From assembly GCF_009746585.1 (NCBI RefSeq), contig NZ_WRPO01000010.1:62001-126000 (forward strand): a stretch of 64,000 nucleotides of DNA. Direction: 5' to 3'. A program made the position numbers and the translations under genes. Source of the DNA: Novosphingobium aquimarinum (GTDB lineage Bacteria > Pseudomonadota > Alphaproteobacteria > Sphingomonadales > Sphingomonadaceae). This document shows positions 1-9,039 of the stretch, piece after piece. Position 1 is the first letter of the stretch, and each line of letters begins with the position of its first letter. The notes beneath the pieces are model-generated. The model was not told where the DNA came from and searched no databases. It saw nothing but the letters and a program-made list of their open reading frames with translations.

Positions 1-299
1 CCGCGCAGCACGTGGTAGCGCACGCCGGGAAGGTCGCGCACACGGCCGCCGCGGATCAGCACCACCGAGTGCTCCTGCAGGTTGTGGCCCTCGCCGGGGA
101 TGTAGGTGATGACCTCGCGCTGGTTGGTGAGGCGCACCTTGGCGACCTTGCGAAGCGCCGAGTTCGGCTTCTTCGGGGTCGTCGTGTAGACGCGGGTGCA
201 GACGCCGCGCTTCTGCGGGTTCTGCTCCATGGCCGGGACCTTGCTCTTGGCCTTCTGCGGCTCGCGGCCCTTTCGGACCAGCTGGTTGATCGTGGGCAT
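1..299 (-). CDS. rpsL: 30S ribosomal protein S12, C-terminus cut by window edge
   Basis: S12 lies in the decoding centre of the small ribosomal subunit and controls translational accuracy. The gene reads leftwards from ATG at 299-297 and runs off the window after 99 residues. The family core is intact, with [18 protein letters not shown] around residues 34-51 and the [11 protein letters not shown] block near 68-78. Lys43, a classic streptomycin site, is Lys as in sensitive bacteria. Residue 88 is read from codon 38-36 as CGC, Arg, giving GGRVRDLPG where Escherichia coli has GGRVKDLPG. K88R is a known streptomycin-resistance substitution. The ribosome binding site is a weak purine stretch (AAAAGAG). 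rpsG and fusA would be expected downstream, outside the window. Confidence 0.97.
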   Translation of the reverse strand, partial: MPTINQLVRKGREPQKAKSKVPAMEQNPQKRGVCTRVYTTTPKKPNSALRKVAKVRLTNQREVITYIPGEGHNLQEHSVVLIRGGRVRDLPGVRYHVLR

Positions 300-902
300 C
301 TGTACTCTTTTCTGGTTGTGGAGTGCGATGGGACCGCTCCGCCTCGTCCTCTCCGGAATAGAGAGGCAAGCCCTCGGTGGCCCGAGGCGGAACGGACCCG
401 TCGCACCCCGGGCCATGGGGCCGGTGCGCGCGAGGACGGATGGATAAAGGCAGACAGATCATGTCCGCACCGAGTTGCAGAAGCGCTCCAACCGAGCGCC
501 CCGGCAAAAGCCGGAACCGCAGTCGGAACAGCGCAATCCTCGAGCGCGTCCATGAGCCGAAAGACACTCCACCCGGACTCGAAAGCACCGGATTACTTTG
601 CCACGGGACGCCGGAGGTTTCCCTCCCGTTGCGCAAGGACCCGGAACCTTGGTTCCAACCCCGCACGCACCCGCGCAATGCTCAGCTCTATGTCGTTTCC
701 CAGCGGACCAGCCGCAAGGGAAGCGCGCCGTTAGCGGGATTCGCCGCTTCGGTCAAGGGAAGCTGATCCCACACCGTTCGGCTCATTGCTCAAACGCCGC
801 CTAGGTCGCCGTCTATTCCGCGCCGCTGGCAAAGGCACGTGCTCCAGGTGATTCCGTCGCAGTCGGTCGATCCCAGTTCCGCCGTCCGGAACACATAGTG
901 CT
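300..902. other. Intergenic region upstream of rpsL
   Basis: This 603-base stretch separates rpsL from the DUF917 gene; both read leftwards. The reading frames that cross it have arginine- and proline-rich translations typical of antisense frames in GC-rich DNA, and none resembles a protein family. It should hold the rpsL promoter and leader, but no convincing -35/-10 pair was found. A short perfect palindrome (GGAACC-TT-GGTTCC, 643-656) and a small GGAGG/CCTCC hairpin just before it are present. No clear terminator for the DUF917 operon was found. Confidence 0.5.
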
Positions 903-2030
903 TCAGTGCGCCGAAACCATATCCGCGGCCTCGATTTTTGCCGCGAGATCCTCGATCGGGATAAAATCGCTATCGATGCCGAACAGCCGCGGTCCGAGCA
1001 CTTCCAGGCTTTCCGGGCGGCGCAGCATCGGGTCGGCGGCGAAACCGAGAACCTTCACGCGCTGCCCATAGGTTAGCATCTCGCCGGTCAACGGCTCGGC
1101 GGATTCGCGGTCGAGCACGGAGATCAGATCCGGCACCATCGTCGCCGGTTCGCCATTATGGCGCGCGACAATGAACTCGTTGCGGATCTCGATGGTGAAC
1201 TGGTCCTTGTCGTCGCGAAGGTCTTGGAGCGTGACGAGACCAAAGTGCCAGCCGTCGCGCGTCTCGTGCAGAACGTCAGTGACTTTACCGTCGAACAGGA
1301 TGCGCGCCACGCGCCCGTCCTGCTGGCGCAGATACGCGAGGAGCGAAGCGAAGGGATCGCCGTCCGCCCGGTCGCGACCGACGCGGATCGCGCGTCCGAT
1401 CCCCTGCGAAAGCGTGAGCGAGCCAAGCACGGCGCACTCGCGCACCTGCCGTCCGCTCATCGGATAGATCGCGCTGAACGCCATCGAGCCCATGGCCGTG
1501 ACGACCGAGCGACACAGGTCCTCGGCAGTACGATCGTTGACGGCATCGACGACCACGACGTTGCCGACGTCGTCCATCAGCAGACACGGCGTCGCCTTGA
1601 TCCCGTAGATGCTGAACGTCGTCATTTCGAGCTGCGGCACAGCTCGGCCGATGCCGTCAGCATCGACGACGGGTACCCCGCTGATCGCGGAAAGTGCCAA
1701 AGGGAACACGGAGTTCGCGCCCCCGATCTCGGCCGAGATCAGCGCGTCGACGCGCCGGCCATAGAACGCTTCCGCACGCGCCAGCAGCCGAAGCAGCGTC
1801 TTCTCGCTGACGAGCTGCTCGACGATCACGGTCGGCGCCCCGATCCCAGCGATGGACAGCACGAAGGCATCGTCGTCGAGGCTCTCGGGCGAGACGACCT
1901 TCGGCAGCTTGCCGCGCTTGATCTGTTCGCTCACGAACAGTTCGCCGACATAGGGATCGCCGCCGCCACCGGTGCCGAGCAGCACCGCGCCGCGCGCCAT
2001 GTCCTGCAGATCCTGAACCGTTTCGATCAT
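903..2030 (-). CDS. DUF917 family protein (S-methyl-thiohydantoin desulfurase-like)
   Basis: This 375-residue protein belongs to the DUF917 family, whose characterised member is an S-methyl-thiohydantoin desulfurase. Family members usually sit beside HyuA-type hydantoinase/oxoprolinase genes, as here. The N-terminal glycine-rich GTGGGGDPY block and the SAEIGGANS and VVDADGIGRAVPQ blocks are characteristic. The start at 2030 (MIETVQ) was chosen because GGGGGAGA lies seven bases upstream; the frame stays open for another 18 codons, but those residues are basic and unlike the family. It is the last gene of the leftward row regulator - receptor - hydantoinase - DUF917. The substrate is not shown by the sequence; a hydantoin or thiohydantoin derivative is an inference from the neighbour. 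Confidence 0.85.
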   Translation of the reverse strand: MIETVQDLQDMARGAVLLGTGGGGDPYVGELFVSEQIKRGKLPKVVSPESLDDDAFVLSIAGIGAPTVIVEQLVSEKTLLRLLARAEAFYGRRVDALISAEIGGANSVFPLALSAISGVPVVDADGIGRAVPQLEMTTFSIYGIKATPCLLMDDVGNVVVVDAVNDRTAEDLCRSVVTAMGSMAFSAIYPMSGRQVRECAVLGSLTLSQGIGRAIRVGRDRADGDPFASLLAYLRQQDGRVARILFDGKVTDVLHETRDGWHFGLVTLQDLRDDKDQFTIEIRNEFIVARHNGEPATMVPDLISVLDRESAEPLTGEMLTYGQRVKVLGFAADPMLRRPESLEVLGPRLFGIDSDFIPIEDLAAKIEAADMVSAH

Positions 2031-2052
2031 GGCTGTCTCCCCCTTGAGCCGC

Positions 2053-3618
2053 TCAGACAAATGCGGCGAGCGGGCCGACCGCACGCACTTTCACCTGGAC
2101 CAGGCCCGATTTCATGTGAGTCATCGGCAGTTCGATCAAATCGACGATCTCGATTTCGTCGCGCGATGCGCCGGCGGTCACTGCCGCGACAATCGCATCA
2201 TCGCGCGCCTGATCGAGCGCGGCCTCGCGGCCCAGGCCGGCAAAATCGTAAAGCTTGTCGACCCGCCCACTGACGAGCGCAATCGCGGCACCCACGGCAT
2301 TCGCGACCTCTCCGTGCTGTGGACGGATGACTTCGGAGGCCCCCTTGATTGCGCGCGAGACGAGGATGTTGCCGCCCCCCACGAGGATCAACGGCTGCGC
2401 CGTAGCGCTGACCTTGATTTGATCGATGGCATCCGCGATCTGGCCGTGAATCGAAGCGAGCGCAGCCTCGACGAATGCGGGATCGAGGTCGGCGACACGC
2501 GCCGCCTCGCCGATACCCCCCTGCCCGGCGCGCACCGCGATATCGGTCGCGGTCAGAGTGTCGCCGCCGAAGACGCGGGCTTCCTGCGGCAGCCGATAAC
2601 CGACCGACCTGGGGCCAACATCGGCGCCGCCCTCGGTCGGCACGACGAGGCTCCCTCCGCCCACACCGATAGAGAGGACATCAGGCATACGGAAATTGGT
2701 CCGCACCCCGCCGATCGTGTTCGGCGCGGTCGTCTCGCGCGGGAAACCGCCACGTAGGAACCCGATGTCTGTTGTAGTGCCGCCGATGTCGGCGACGATC
2801 GCATCGTCGAGGCCGCTGAGGAACGCGGCACCGCGGATCGAATTCGTGGGCCCGGCCGAGCACGTCAGGATCGGCAGGCGCTGCGCGACTTCGGTGCTGA
2901 TCAGCGTGCCGTCGTTCTGGCTGATGTAAATTGGAGCGGTCACGCCCAGATCGGCAAAGGCCTGGCGCAGCGAACCGACCACGCGTGTCGCGAGGTCCGA
3001 CAGGCTGGCGTTGATGATGGCTGCGTTCTCGCGATCGAGGATGCCGATGCCGCCGACCTCGGAGGAAAGCGTAATGCGTGCATCGGGCACGGTCGCTGCG
3101 ACGATGGCCGCCGCGCGCGTCTCAAGGTCCGGACGGATCGGCGCAAACGAGGCCGACAGCGCGAACGCGGTGATCCCGCTTTTCGCGGCGTCCACCGCCG
3201 CCGCCGCGATGGCATCCTCGTCGAGCGGCGCATAGTCCTTGCCGTTGTAGAATGAACCGCCGCCGACGAGATAATGTCTGCCGTCGACCGCCGCGAGCGC
3301 GTCGTCGGGCCACCCCGAGAACGGTGGGACGCCGTCTCCCGCAGGCAGCCCGACTCGTATCGCCGCGACGGGGGACAAGTCGCGGCGCTGGACGAAGGCG
3401 TTCACGAACTGCGTCGTGCCGATCATCACCGCCTCGATCGTCGACCGCGCGCCGCCATGCATTGCGAGCAGCGTGCGCACGGCGGCAATGACACCGTCCT
3501 TCACATCGGCGGTGGTGAAGGTCTTGGTGGTGGCGAGGACATCCCTGCCCTGCATCAGCACCGCGTCGGTGTTGGTGCCACCGACATCGATGCCGAGGCG
3601 TATCGGTCCGGAACCCAT
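2053..3618 (-). CDS. Hydantoinase/oxoprolinase family protein (HyuA-like)
   Basis: This 521-residue protein is a HyuA-type member of the ATP-dependent hydantoinase/5-oxoprolinase family, which opens cyclic imides or lactams with ATP. The actin-like nucleotide-binding fold is visible in LGIDVGGTNTDAVLM near the N-terminus and in VADIGGTTTDIGFL at about residues 275-290. A glycine-rich ILVGGGN segment lies near residue 430. The length suits a single HyuA-like subunit without the HyuB half. The start at 3618 (MGSGPIRL) has GGGAG eight bases upstream; an earlier in-frame ATG lacks such a site. The DUF917 gene follows 22 bases downstream, and the pair probably acts on the same ring. No hyuB was found in the window. 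Confidence 0.9.
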   Translation of the reverse strand: MGSGPIRLGIDVGGTNTDAVLMQGRDVLATTKTFTTADVKDGVIAAVRTLLAMHGGARSTIEAVMIGTTQFVNAFVQRRDLSPVAAIRVGLPAGDGVPPFSGWPDDALAAVDGRHYLVGGGSFYNGKDYAPLDEDAIAAAAVDAAKSGITAFALSASFAPIRPDLETRAAAIVAATVPDARITLSSEVGGIGILDRENAAIINASLSDLATRVVGSLRQAFADLGVTAPIYISQNDGTLISTEVAQRLPILTCSAGPTNSIRGAAFLSGLDDAIVADIGGTTTDIGFLRGGFPRETTAPNTIGGVRTNFRMPDVLSIGVGGGSLVVPTEGGADVGPRSVGYRLPQEARVFGGDTLTATDIAVRAGQGGIGEAARVADLDPAFVEAALASIHGQIADAIDQIKVSATAQPLILVGGGNILVSRAIKGASEVIRPQHGEVANAVGAAIALVSGRVDKLYDFAGLGREAALDQARDDAIVAAVTAGASRDEIEIVDLIELPMTHMKSGLVQVKVRAVGPLAAFV

Positions 3619-3647
3619 GGTCGTTCTCCCGCTAATCCGATCCACTC

Positions 3648-5762
3648 TCAGAACGTCACGCGGACTTCACCGCCGAACGTGCGCGGCCGGCCGCGATAGC
3701 CGATCGCAACGTCGAGCCCACTGTATTTGGTGGGGACATATTCGGTGTAGTACTTCGCATCGCCCAAGTTCTTGGCGAAAGCGAAGATGCCAACGTTGCC
3801 GAACTCGATGCCGGCGCGGGCATTGATCAGATCATAGCTGTCCTGCACGTCGACGTTGTCGGCGCCCCAGTATTTCTTGCCGAAATGCTGCCAGTCGAGA
3901 CGGACCAATCCGTTGACAGTTTCGGTGAAGGGCCAGGCGTATTGCGCTGAAAGGTTGGACGAAAACGGAATCGAACGTGGCGTGCGGTTGCCCTCGTCGG
4001 CGGCGACGCTGCTGCGTTTGATCCGCGACAGAGTGGTACCGATGGCGCCGGTGATGTCGAGCCCTGGGATCGGCCGCGCCGCCAGTTCCAGCTCGATGCC
4101 CCGGATGTGCACGCGGTCGATCGTATCGATGATCTGCGAAGCGGTGGATGCATCGACGTAGAAGTATTGGTAGTTCTTGACGTTTTCGAAGTAATAGGCG
4201 CCGTTGAAGGTCACCTTACGATCGAGGAACTGGGTCTTGAAGCCCGCTTCGTAGTTCTGCAACGATTCCGCGTCGAACAGGGGGACGGGCACGCCCGGGG
4301 CGTTGAACCCGCCGGAGCGGAACCCCGTGCTGTAGGTCGCGTAGAACAACAGGTCGCTGGCCGGCTTGTAGGTCAGAGTGACCTTGGGCTGGACGCGATC
4401 GAACGATGTCTTGCGCACTGTGCCGGCAAGAATATCGGTCTGCTTTCGACGGTCTTCGTCGTAACGCAGGCCGCCGGTCAGAGTCAGGTTCTCGACGATG
4501 TCGTAGTCGAGCTGCGCGAAAGCGGCATAGGCGTTGTTGCTGTTGTCTTCGAACTTGTTGGCGAAGAGCTGGCCGAGATTGTCGAACTGCGCCGGATCGC
4601 TGTTGACGTCAACGAAGGCACGGGTGCGCAAGCTACGATCGGTGTGCAGGTAGTAGACCCCCGCCAGCCAGCGGAACGCTTGATCGTCGTCGGAGACGAT
4701 CCGCAATTCCTGGCTGGTGGTTTTTAAATCAAGGTCCTGCCCCTGCCCCGCCTGGAACCCGAGACCGAAGATGCCGCCCGGCGACGCCACGGGGTTACGA
4801 TAATCGAGGTCGGCACGATTCTTCTGCGTGAGTTCGGTGTGACCCGTAATGCTGGTGAGCGTCGCAAAGCCGAGATCGAGGTCGATCTTCGCGGTCAGGT
4901 TGAGGCTATCGCCCTCGGCGGAGCCCGGAAGGTTGAACTGCGGCAGGACGAAGTCGTTGGCATCACCGGAGAACACCGCCGAATAGTAATTGCTGGCCGC
5001 GCGGAATTCTCCGTACTCGGCGCGAAGGTCGATCGTCAGCGCACTGGTCGGGCGAGCGATGACACGTCCGCGCAGCGACCAGTCATGATCGACGAAATCG
5101 GCCTTGTCGCCACGGAAAGTGTTGCGGATCAGCCCATCGAACTGGCGGTAAGTGCCATCGAAGCGGAACACCAGGTCCTCGCCGGTAATCGGCCCGGAGA
5201 CCCCCGCCGAGCCCACGAACTGATCGCCGTTGCCATAAAGCAGGTTGCCGAAGCCCTCGAAGCGATCGGTCGGCTGCTTAGTAACGATGTTGATCGCGCC
5301 GCCTTCCGCATTGCGACCGTAGAGCGCGCCTTGCGGCCCCTTCAGGATCTCGATCCGCTCGATCCCGTAGAGATTGACGTCGAGCTGGGTCTGATCGGTC
5401 TGCGGCACACCGTCGATCACGAAGGCGACCGGCGGATCGGCGTTGTTGATCTGAGTAAGCCCGCGCATGGTGACGAACGTGCTCTTATACGTGTTCCCTT
5501 GGTCGAAGCTGGCATTCGGCGTCAGCGACAGAGCTTCGGCGGAGGTGCGGATGCCCGCGTTCTCAAGCGTTTCGCCGCTGAGGGCCTGGATCTGGATCGG
5601 GACATCCTGCAGCCGCTCTGTGCGCGCTTGCGCGGTGACGACGATCTCGCCCGGTACATCATCGGCGGTTTGGTCGGGGACGGATTGAGCCTGAGCCTGG
5701 AGTGGTACCAGCGCCAGGGTGGCTACGCCAAGGACAAGACGGTCGCGAAAGGATTGCGTCAC
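3648..5762 (-). CDS. TonB-dependent receptor
   Basis: This 704-residue outer-membrane receptor would import a substrate using TonB energy. It has a signal peptide ending near residue 25 (LVPLQAQA), a TonB-box-like segment (GEIVVTAQ) and a plug domain of about 130 residues with the typical IERIEILKGPQGALYGRNA block. A long beta-barrel follows, ending in an aromatic residue (EVRVTF). It lies 29 bases upstream of the hydantoinase gene and downstream of the LAL regulator, all on the same strand, so it is the probable uptake gate for the hydantoin-like substrate of this row. No siderophore biosynthesis or FecR/FecI genes accompany it, so iron uptake is less likely than uptake of a carbon or nitrogen source. 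Confidence 0.95.
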   Translation of the reverse strand: MTQSFRDRLVLGVATLALVPLQAQAQSVPDQTADDVPGEIVVTAQARTERLQDVPIQIQALSGETLENAGIRTSAEALSLTPNASFDQGNTYKSTFVTMRGLTQINNADPPVAFVIDGVPQTDQTQLDVNLYGIERIEILKGPQGALYGRNAEGGAINIVTKQPTDRFEGFGNLLYGNGDQFVGSAGVSGPITGEDLVFRFDGTYRQFDGLIRNTFRGDKADFVDHDWSLRGRVIARPTSALTIDLRAEYGEFRAASNYYSAVFSGDANDFVLPQFNLPGSAEGDSLNLTAKIDLDLGFATLTSITGHTELTQKNRADLDYRNPVASPGGIFGLGFQAGQGQDLDLKTTSQELRIVSDDDQAFRWLAGVYYLHTDRSLRTRAFVDVNSDPAQFDNLGQLFANKFEDNSNNAYAAFAQLDYDIVENLTLTGGLRYDEDRRKQTDILAGTVRKTSFDRVQPKVTLTYKPASDLLFYATYSTGFRSGGFNAPGVPVPLFDAESLQNYEAGFKTQFLDRKVTFNGAYYFENVKNYQYFYVDASTASQIIDTIDRVHIRGIELELAARPIPGLDITGAIGTTLSRIKRSSVAADEGNRTPRSIPFSSNLSAQYAWPFTETVNGLVRLDWQHFGKKYWGADNVDVQDSYDLINARAGIEFGNVGIFAFAKNLGDAKYYTEYVPTKYSGLDVAIGYRGRPRTFGGEVRVTF

Positions 5763-5893
5763 CGGAAAACCCCCCTTTTTGAATTTTCGATGACAGCAGG
5801 ATCGTCAAAAGCGTGGCGACGCACCAGCGAGGAAACGGGTAGTGGAGGCAGCAATCGGGGTGGTGGGCATGTGTCTTCGCCCTACCCCAGCAC

Positions 5894-8557
5894 TCAGCGC
5901 TGAAGCACGCGCGCGACCGCCTGTTGCCGGGATTGCACGCCCAGCTTGGCGTAGACCTTCTTCAAGTGGAACTTGATCGTGTTCTCGGTCAGTCCCAGCC
6001 GTCTGGCGATGAGCTTGTTGGAAGCGCCGTCGGCCAGGTGAGCGACGATCTCGGCTTCGCGGTCGCTCAGCGCATCGGGATCGTCGACCTGCTTTTCGGT
6101 TTCCATGATCCGCAGGATGACCACCGCGTGTCGCTGGACGATGCGCGGCGCCGGACCGGCCAGCAGCTCACGGAGAATCGCTTCCACATCCTCGCCGCCC
6201 TCGACGAAGGGAGCGACAACATCTTCCGTACCGGCGCACAGGACCGCGTCCTGCAGCGCCGCGATCGCGGCGTCCCGATCGCCAGCCGCACGATGCGCCC
6301 GCGCCCGCAGGATGAGCCCATCGATCTCGGCACTTCGCCGGCCTTCGTGGCGCCCTTCCGCAGCCAGCGCGTCCGCCAAGGCGAGAGGCTCGCTCGTTTC
6401 TCCGCGCGCAAGTGTTAGCTCGCCGAGCGCGCGGCGCAGCAGATCGCGCTCGCGCCAAGGCGAAGGTCCAATCGCAGCTTGCGCCAGGCGACGACGGCAC
6501 TCGGCCTCGAGATCAGCGATTGCCTCGCTGGCCCCGGCGCGGACATGGTATGTCAATGACACGCCGACGATGATTCCTTCCAGGCAGGCCATCCCACGAA
6601 GTTCGTAGTCGCGCGCTGCTAAATCGATCTCGCGCTGCGCCTCGCTGAGTCCGTGGCGGCGGAAAGTCACTGCGACGATCGCCGGCATGGCGATCGCGTA
6701 TTGATCGAACCATGCCTCACCGCTGCCGTATTCGGCGAGCGCGATGCGCATCTCGTCGGCGGCTTGCGCGCGATACGTGCGCTGGTAGTCGACGGCGGCC
6801 GCCATCATCCGCGCCATCGCATGAAGGCAGCGCTCGCCGATCTGGCTGGTCGGATCGCGGCGCAGGAGGTCGCCGGCACGATCGTGAACCGCGCCCAGCG
6901 AACCGCGCGCGAAGTCCAGCAGCAAGTCGTGGACGACAAGTTGCAGGAGCCCAAAATTGGAATCCTGCTTGGCCTGGAACGCCTCCCGTGTCCGCGCGAG
7001 CGAGGCGGCCGCCACCTCGAGCTTGCCCTGTTCCTGCTCGATCACCATGCGCGTGTTCTCGCACCAGGCCCAGGTCAGCGGATCGGCGGGGGCATGCGTC
7101 AGGAGCCAGGCGACCTGTTCCTCCAGCGAAGACGCCGTCCCGTCCATGTAGACGCTGAACAGCAGCTGCAATGCGCGGCTTTCGATGAGGGCCACGCGAT
7201 TCCCGGAGCCTTCCCCGCCGATGGTTTGCTCCACCTCGGCGCGCAATTGCTCCGCCTCGCGGAAGAGGCCGGACTTGAACAGAACCAGTGCCTGCATCAG
7301 CCGCATCTCGGGAACGGCCGCAAGTGCGCCCGGCGGAATTTCCCGAAGGATCGCGCGCAGCTCACCGACGCCGAAATCGATGAAGATCGAACGGAACGGC
7401 AGTTCCCCGAGCATTTCGAAAAGGAAATCCTCGCTATTACCTCGCACCGCGTGGCGCACCGCTTCGACGGGTCGAGCATGGCTGGAAAGCCAGCACGCGG
7501 CGCGGCGATGAAGCTCAGCGGCGTGCCCAGGTTCGAGCGCCAGTCGCCCGCGAGCGAAATCGGAAAGCAGCGGATGCACCCGGTAGGCAATTTCGCCGTT
7601 CGAGTCGGTCTGCTGGACCAGACTCGGCAAATTCTGCGTCAGCGCATCGAGCAGTACCGCGCTGTCATCCGCCTCGCGGATCGCGTCGGCAAGCGAGGCC
7701 TCGACTTGCTCGATGATCGACAGCGCGATGAGCGCCTCGCGCTGCTCGGTCGGCAGCGCGGCTACGACTTGCTCGGCGAAATAGTCGGCAACCTCGCCCG
7801 CATTGCCCCCGAAAGCGGGCAGCATGGCGCCCGTGGCCACGCGCTCGCGCCACAACCTGTAGAGCTGGACGGCGACCGGCCAACCTTCGGTCTGCGCCAG
7901 CACCGTGGCGACGTCGGGCGCGTCTTCAGGCAGCCCGAGCGTGACTGCGAGTTCCTTGGTGGAGAGGCGCAGTTCGTCGGGATCGATCGTGCGCACCCCG
8001 CCCGAAGCGCGTAGTGTTGCCAAGGCCAGCCCGGGCTTGCGCCGCGTTCCGAGGACGAGATTCACTTGCGACGGCAACGCATCGAGCAGTTCCGTCACAC
8101 AGCGCCCGACTGCATCCTGATCGATCCGGTCATAGTCATCGACGATCAGGACGATCGGCTCCTTCGCTTGCTCGAGGCCCAAGATAATCCCATCGAGGAT
8201 CGCTTCGAGCGAACTACCCACCGCCGCCCGCCGCGCGGCCGCGCCCGGATCGATGCCGCCCACCTCCATTGCCAGGACCAGTAGCCGCAGGAATTGCGTC
8301 GGCTCCCGCTCGGCCTCGGCGGCGCTGTACCAGGCGACGGCGTGACCGGCTTGCTTCAGCCGCGCATGCCATTGCCCCAGCGCGGTCGTCTTGCCGTAAC
8401 CGGGCGGCCCCATCACAATCGTCAGCCTACCACGTCGCGCCACCTCCAGCGAGCGCAGCACGAGCGCGCGTTCGCACAGGACGACTTGCTGCCGAGGCGG
8501 AACGAGGCGCCGCGCCGTCGAGCGGTCACGTGCAGCGAATAGCGGCGGCGAACTCAT
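5894..8557 (-). CDS. LuxR-family ATP-dependent regulator (MalT/LAL type)
   Basis: This 887-residue protein is a large ATP-binding LuxR regulator. A STAND/AAA ATPase domain lies at the N-terminus, with Walker A MGPPGYGKTT near residue 50 and a Walker B-like IVLIVDDYDRID near 140. A long helical TPR-like middle follows. A C-terminal LuxR helix-turn-helix contains LSDREAEIVAHLADGASNK and ENTIKFHLKKVYAKLG. Proteins of this class bind an inducer through the TPR region and oligomerise with ATP to activate transcription. It is followed on the same strand by the TonB receptor, HyuA-like and DUF917 genes and is the likely activator of that row. The inducer is unknown. The gene overlaps the edge of a decayed amidohydrolase fragment upstream. 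Confidence 0.93.
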   Translation of the reverse strand: MSSPPLFAARDRSTARRLVPPRQQVVLCERALVLRSLEVARRGRLTIVMGPPGYGKTTALGQWHARLKQAGHAVAWYSAAEAEREPTQFLRLLVLAMEVGGIDPGAAARRAAVGSSLEAILDGIILGLEQAKEPIVLIVDDYDRIDQDAVGRCVTELLDALPSQVNLVLGTRRKPGLALATLRASGGVRTIDPDELRLSTKELAVTLGLPEDAPDVATVLAQTEGWPVAVQLYRLWRERVATGAMLPAFGGNAGEVADYFAEQVVAALPTEQREALIALSIIEQVEASLADAIREADDSAVLLDALTQNLPSLVQQTDSNGEIAYRVHPLLSDFARGRLALEPGHAAELHRRAACWLSSHARPVEAVRHAVRGNSEDFLFEMLGELPFRSIFIDFGVGELRAILREIPPGALAAVPEMRLMQALVLFKSGLFREAEQLRAEVEQTIGGEGSGNRVALIESRALQLLFSVYMDGTASSLEEQVAWLLTHAPADPLTWAWCENTRMVIEQEQGKLEVAAASLARTREAFQAKQDSNFGLLQLVVHDLLLDFARGSLGAVHDRAGDLLRRDPTSQIGERCLHAMARMMAAAVDYQRTYRAQAADEMRIALAEYGSGEAWFDQYAIAMPAIVAVTFRRHGLSEAQREIDLAARDYELRGMACLEGIIVGVSLTYHVRAGASEAIADLEAECRRRLAQAAIGPSPWRERDLLRRALGELTLARGETSEPLALADALAAEGRHEGRRSAEIDGLILRARAHRAAGDRDAAIAALQDAVLCAGTEDVVAPFVEGGEDVEAILRELLAGPAPRIVQRHAVVILRIMETEKQVDDPDALSDREAEIVAHLADGASNKLIARRLGLTENTIKFHLKKVYAKLGVQSRQQAVARVLQR

Positions 8558-8739
8558 CGCCGCATCGGCCGGCGCGCGCTATCACCCGCACGGTCTGTCC
8601 TTGACCAAGCAGCCGCAGCGGCGCGGATGGTGTCGCCACTCTCTCGGATGACACCGTTTTCAATGTGGATCGACCGACCGGCTTCGATGTTCTCGGATGA
8701 TCCGTCGAACAGGCGCGCACCGGCGATCAGAAACGACAT
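8554..8739 (-). pseudogene. Amidohydrolase N-terminal remnant
   Basis: From ATG at 8739 the frame reads MSFLIAGARLFDGSSENIEA and then SIHIENGVIRES. This is the composite N-terminus typical of imidazolonepropionase-type amidohydrolases, whose first strands carry a G-x-L-x-D/F-G pattern. After about 35 residues the resemblance decays. The frame shifts into low-complexity alanine and arginine codons and stops, and no HxH metal-binding motif follows in any frame before the LAL regulator begins. The remainder of a roughly 400-residue enzyme is missing, so this reads as the scar of a deletion in which the regulator row replaced the body of the gene. Confidence 0.55.
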
Positions 8740-9039
8740 TGCGACTCCCAGAGTTTCGCCGCGATGCTGATCGCTATCGTGCAGCGCTGGCAAGGGCTTT
8801 GGCCGGGTAGCCGTCCCGCGAAATCGGGTAGGCCCCTGCCCTGACGGCAAACCGGCGGGCATCTACTTGAGAGCTTTTTGCAGAACGGTCTCGCGCCAGC
8901 TAGCCCGGACAAGTTGGGTAAGCGGGACGGCGTGCCTGCCGACGATTGCCCTGCGCCCACTTCAATCAGCGAGCCTCGCTGCATTCGCGGGACGCGGCAA
9001 GCACTGGCCGCGCCGCATCCCGCCAGCCCTTTCAGTCCA
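8740..9039. other. Intergenic stretch, nothing recognised
   Basis: This 300-base stretch lies between the amidohydrolase remnant and the 3' end of the M19 dipeptidase gene; both read leftwards. Overlapping reading frames on both strands have no family resemblance. No clear hairpin-plus-T terminator, repeat or RNA was found. It may contain the promoter for the remnant or for the LAL regulator. Confidence 0.4.

Noticed and set aside
643..656. GGAACC-TT-GGTTCC palindrome
   Set aside because: It is 14 bp, isolated, with no partner site or T-run, so function cannot be supported.
12..804. Several rightward frames opposite rpsL and its upstream region
   Set aside because: Their translations are Arg/Pro/Ala-rich antisense products of GC-rich DNA, and rpsL on the other strand explains the first 299 bases.
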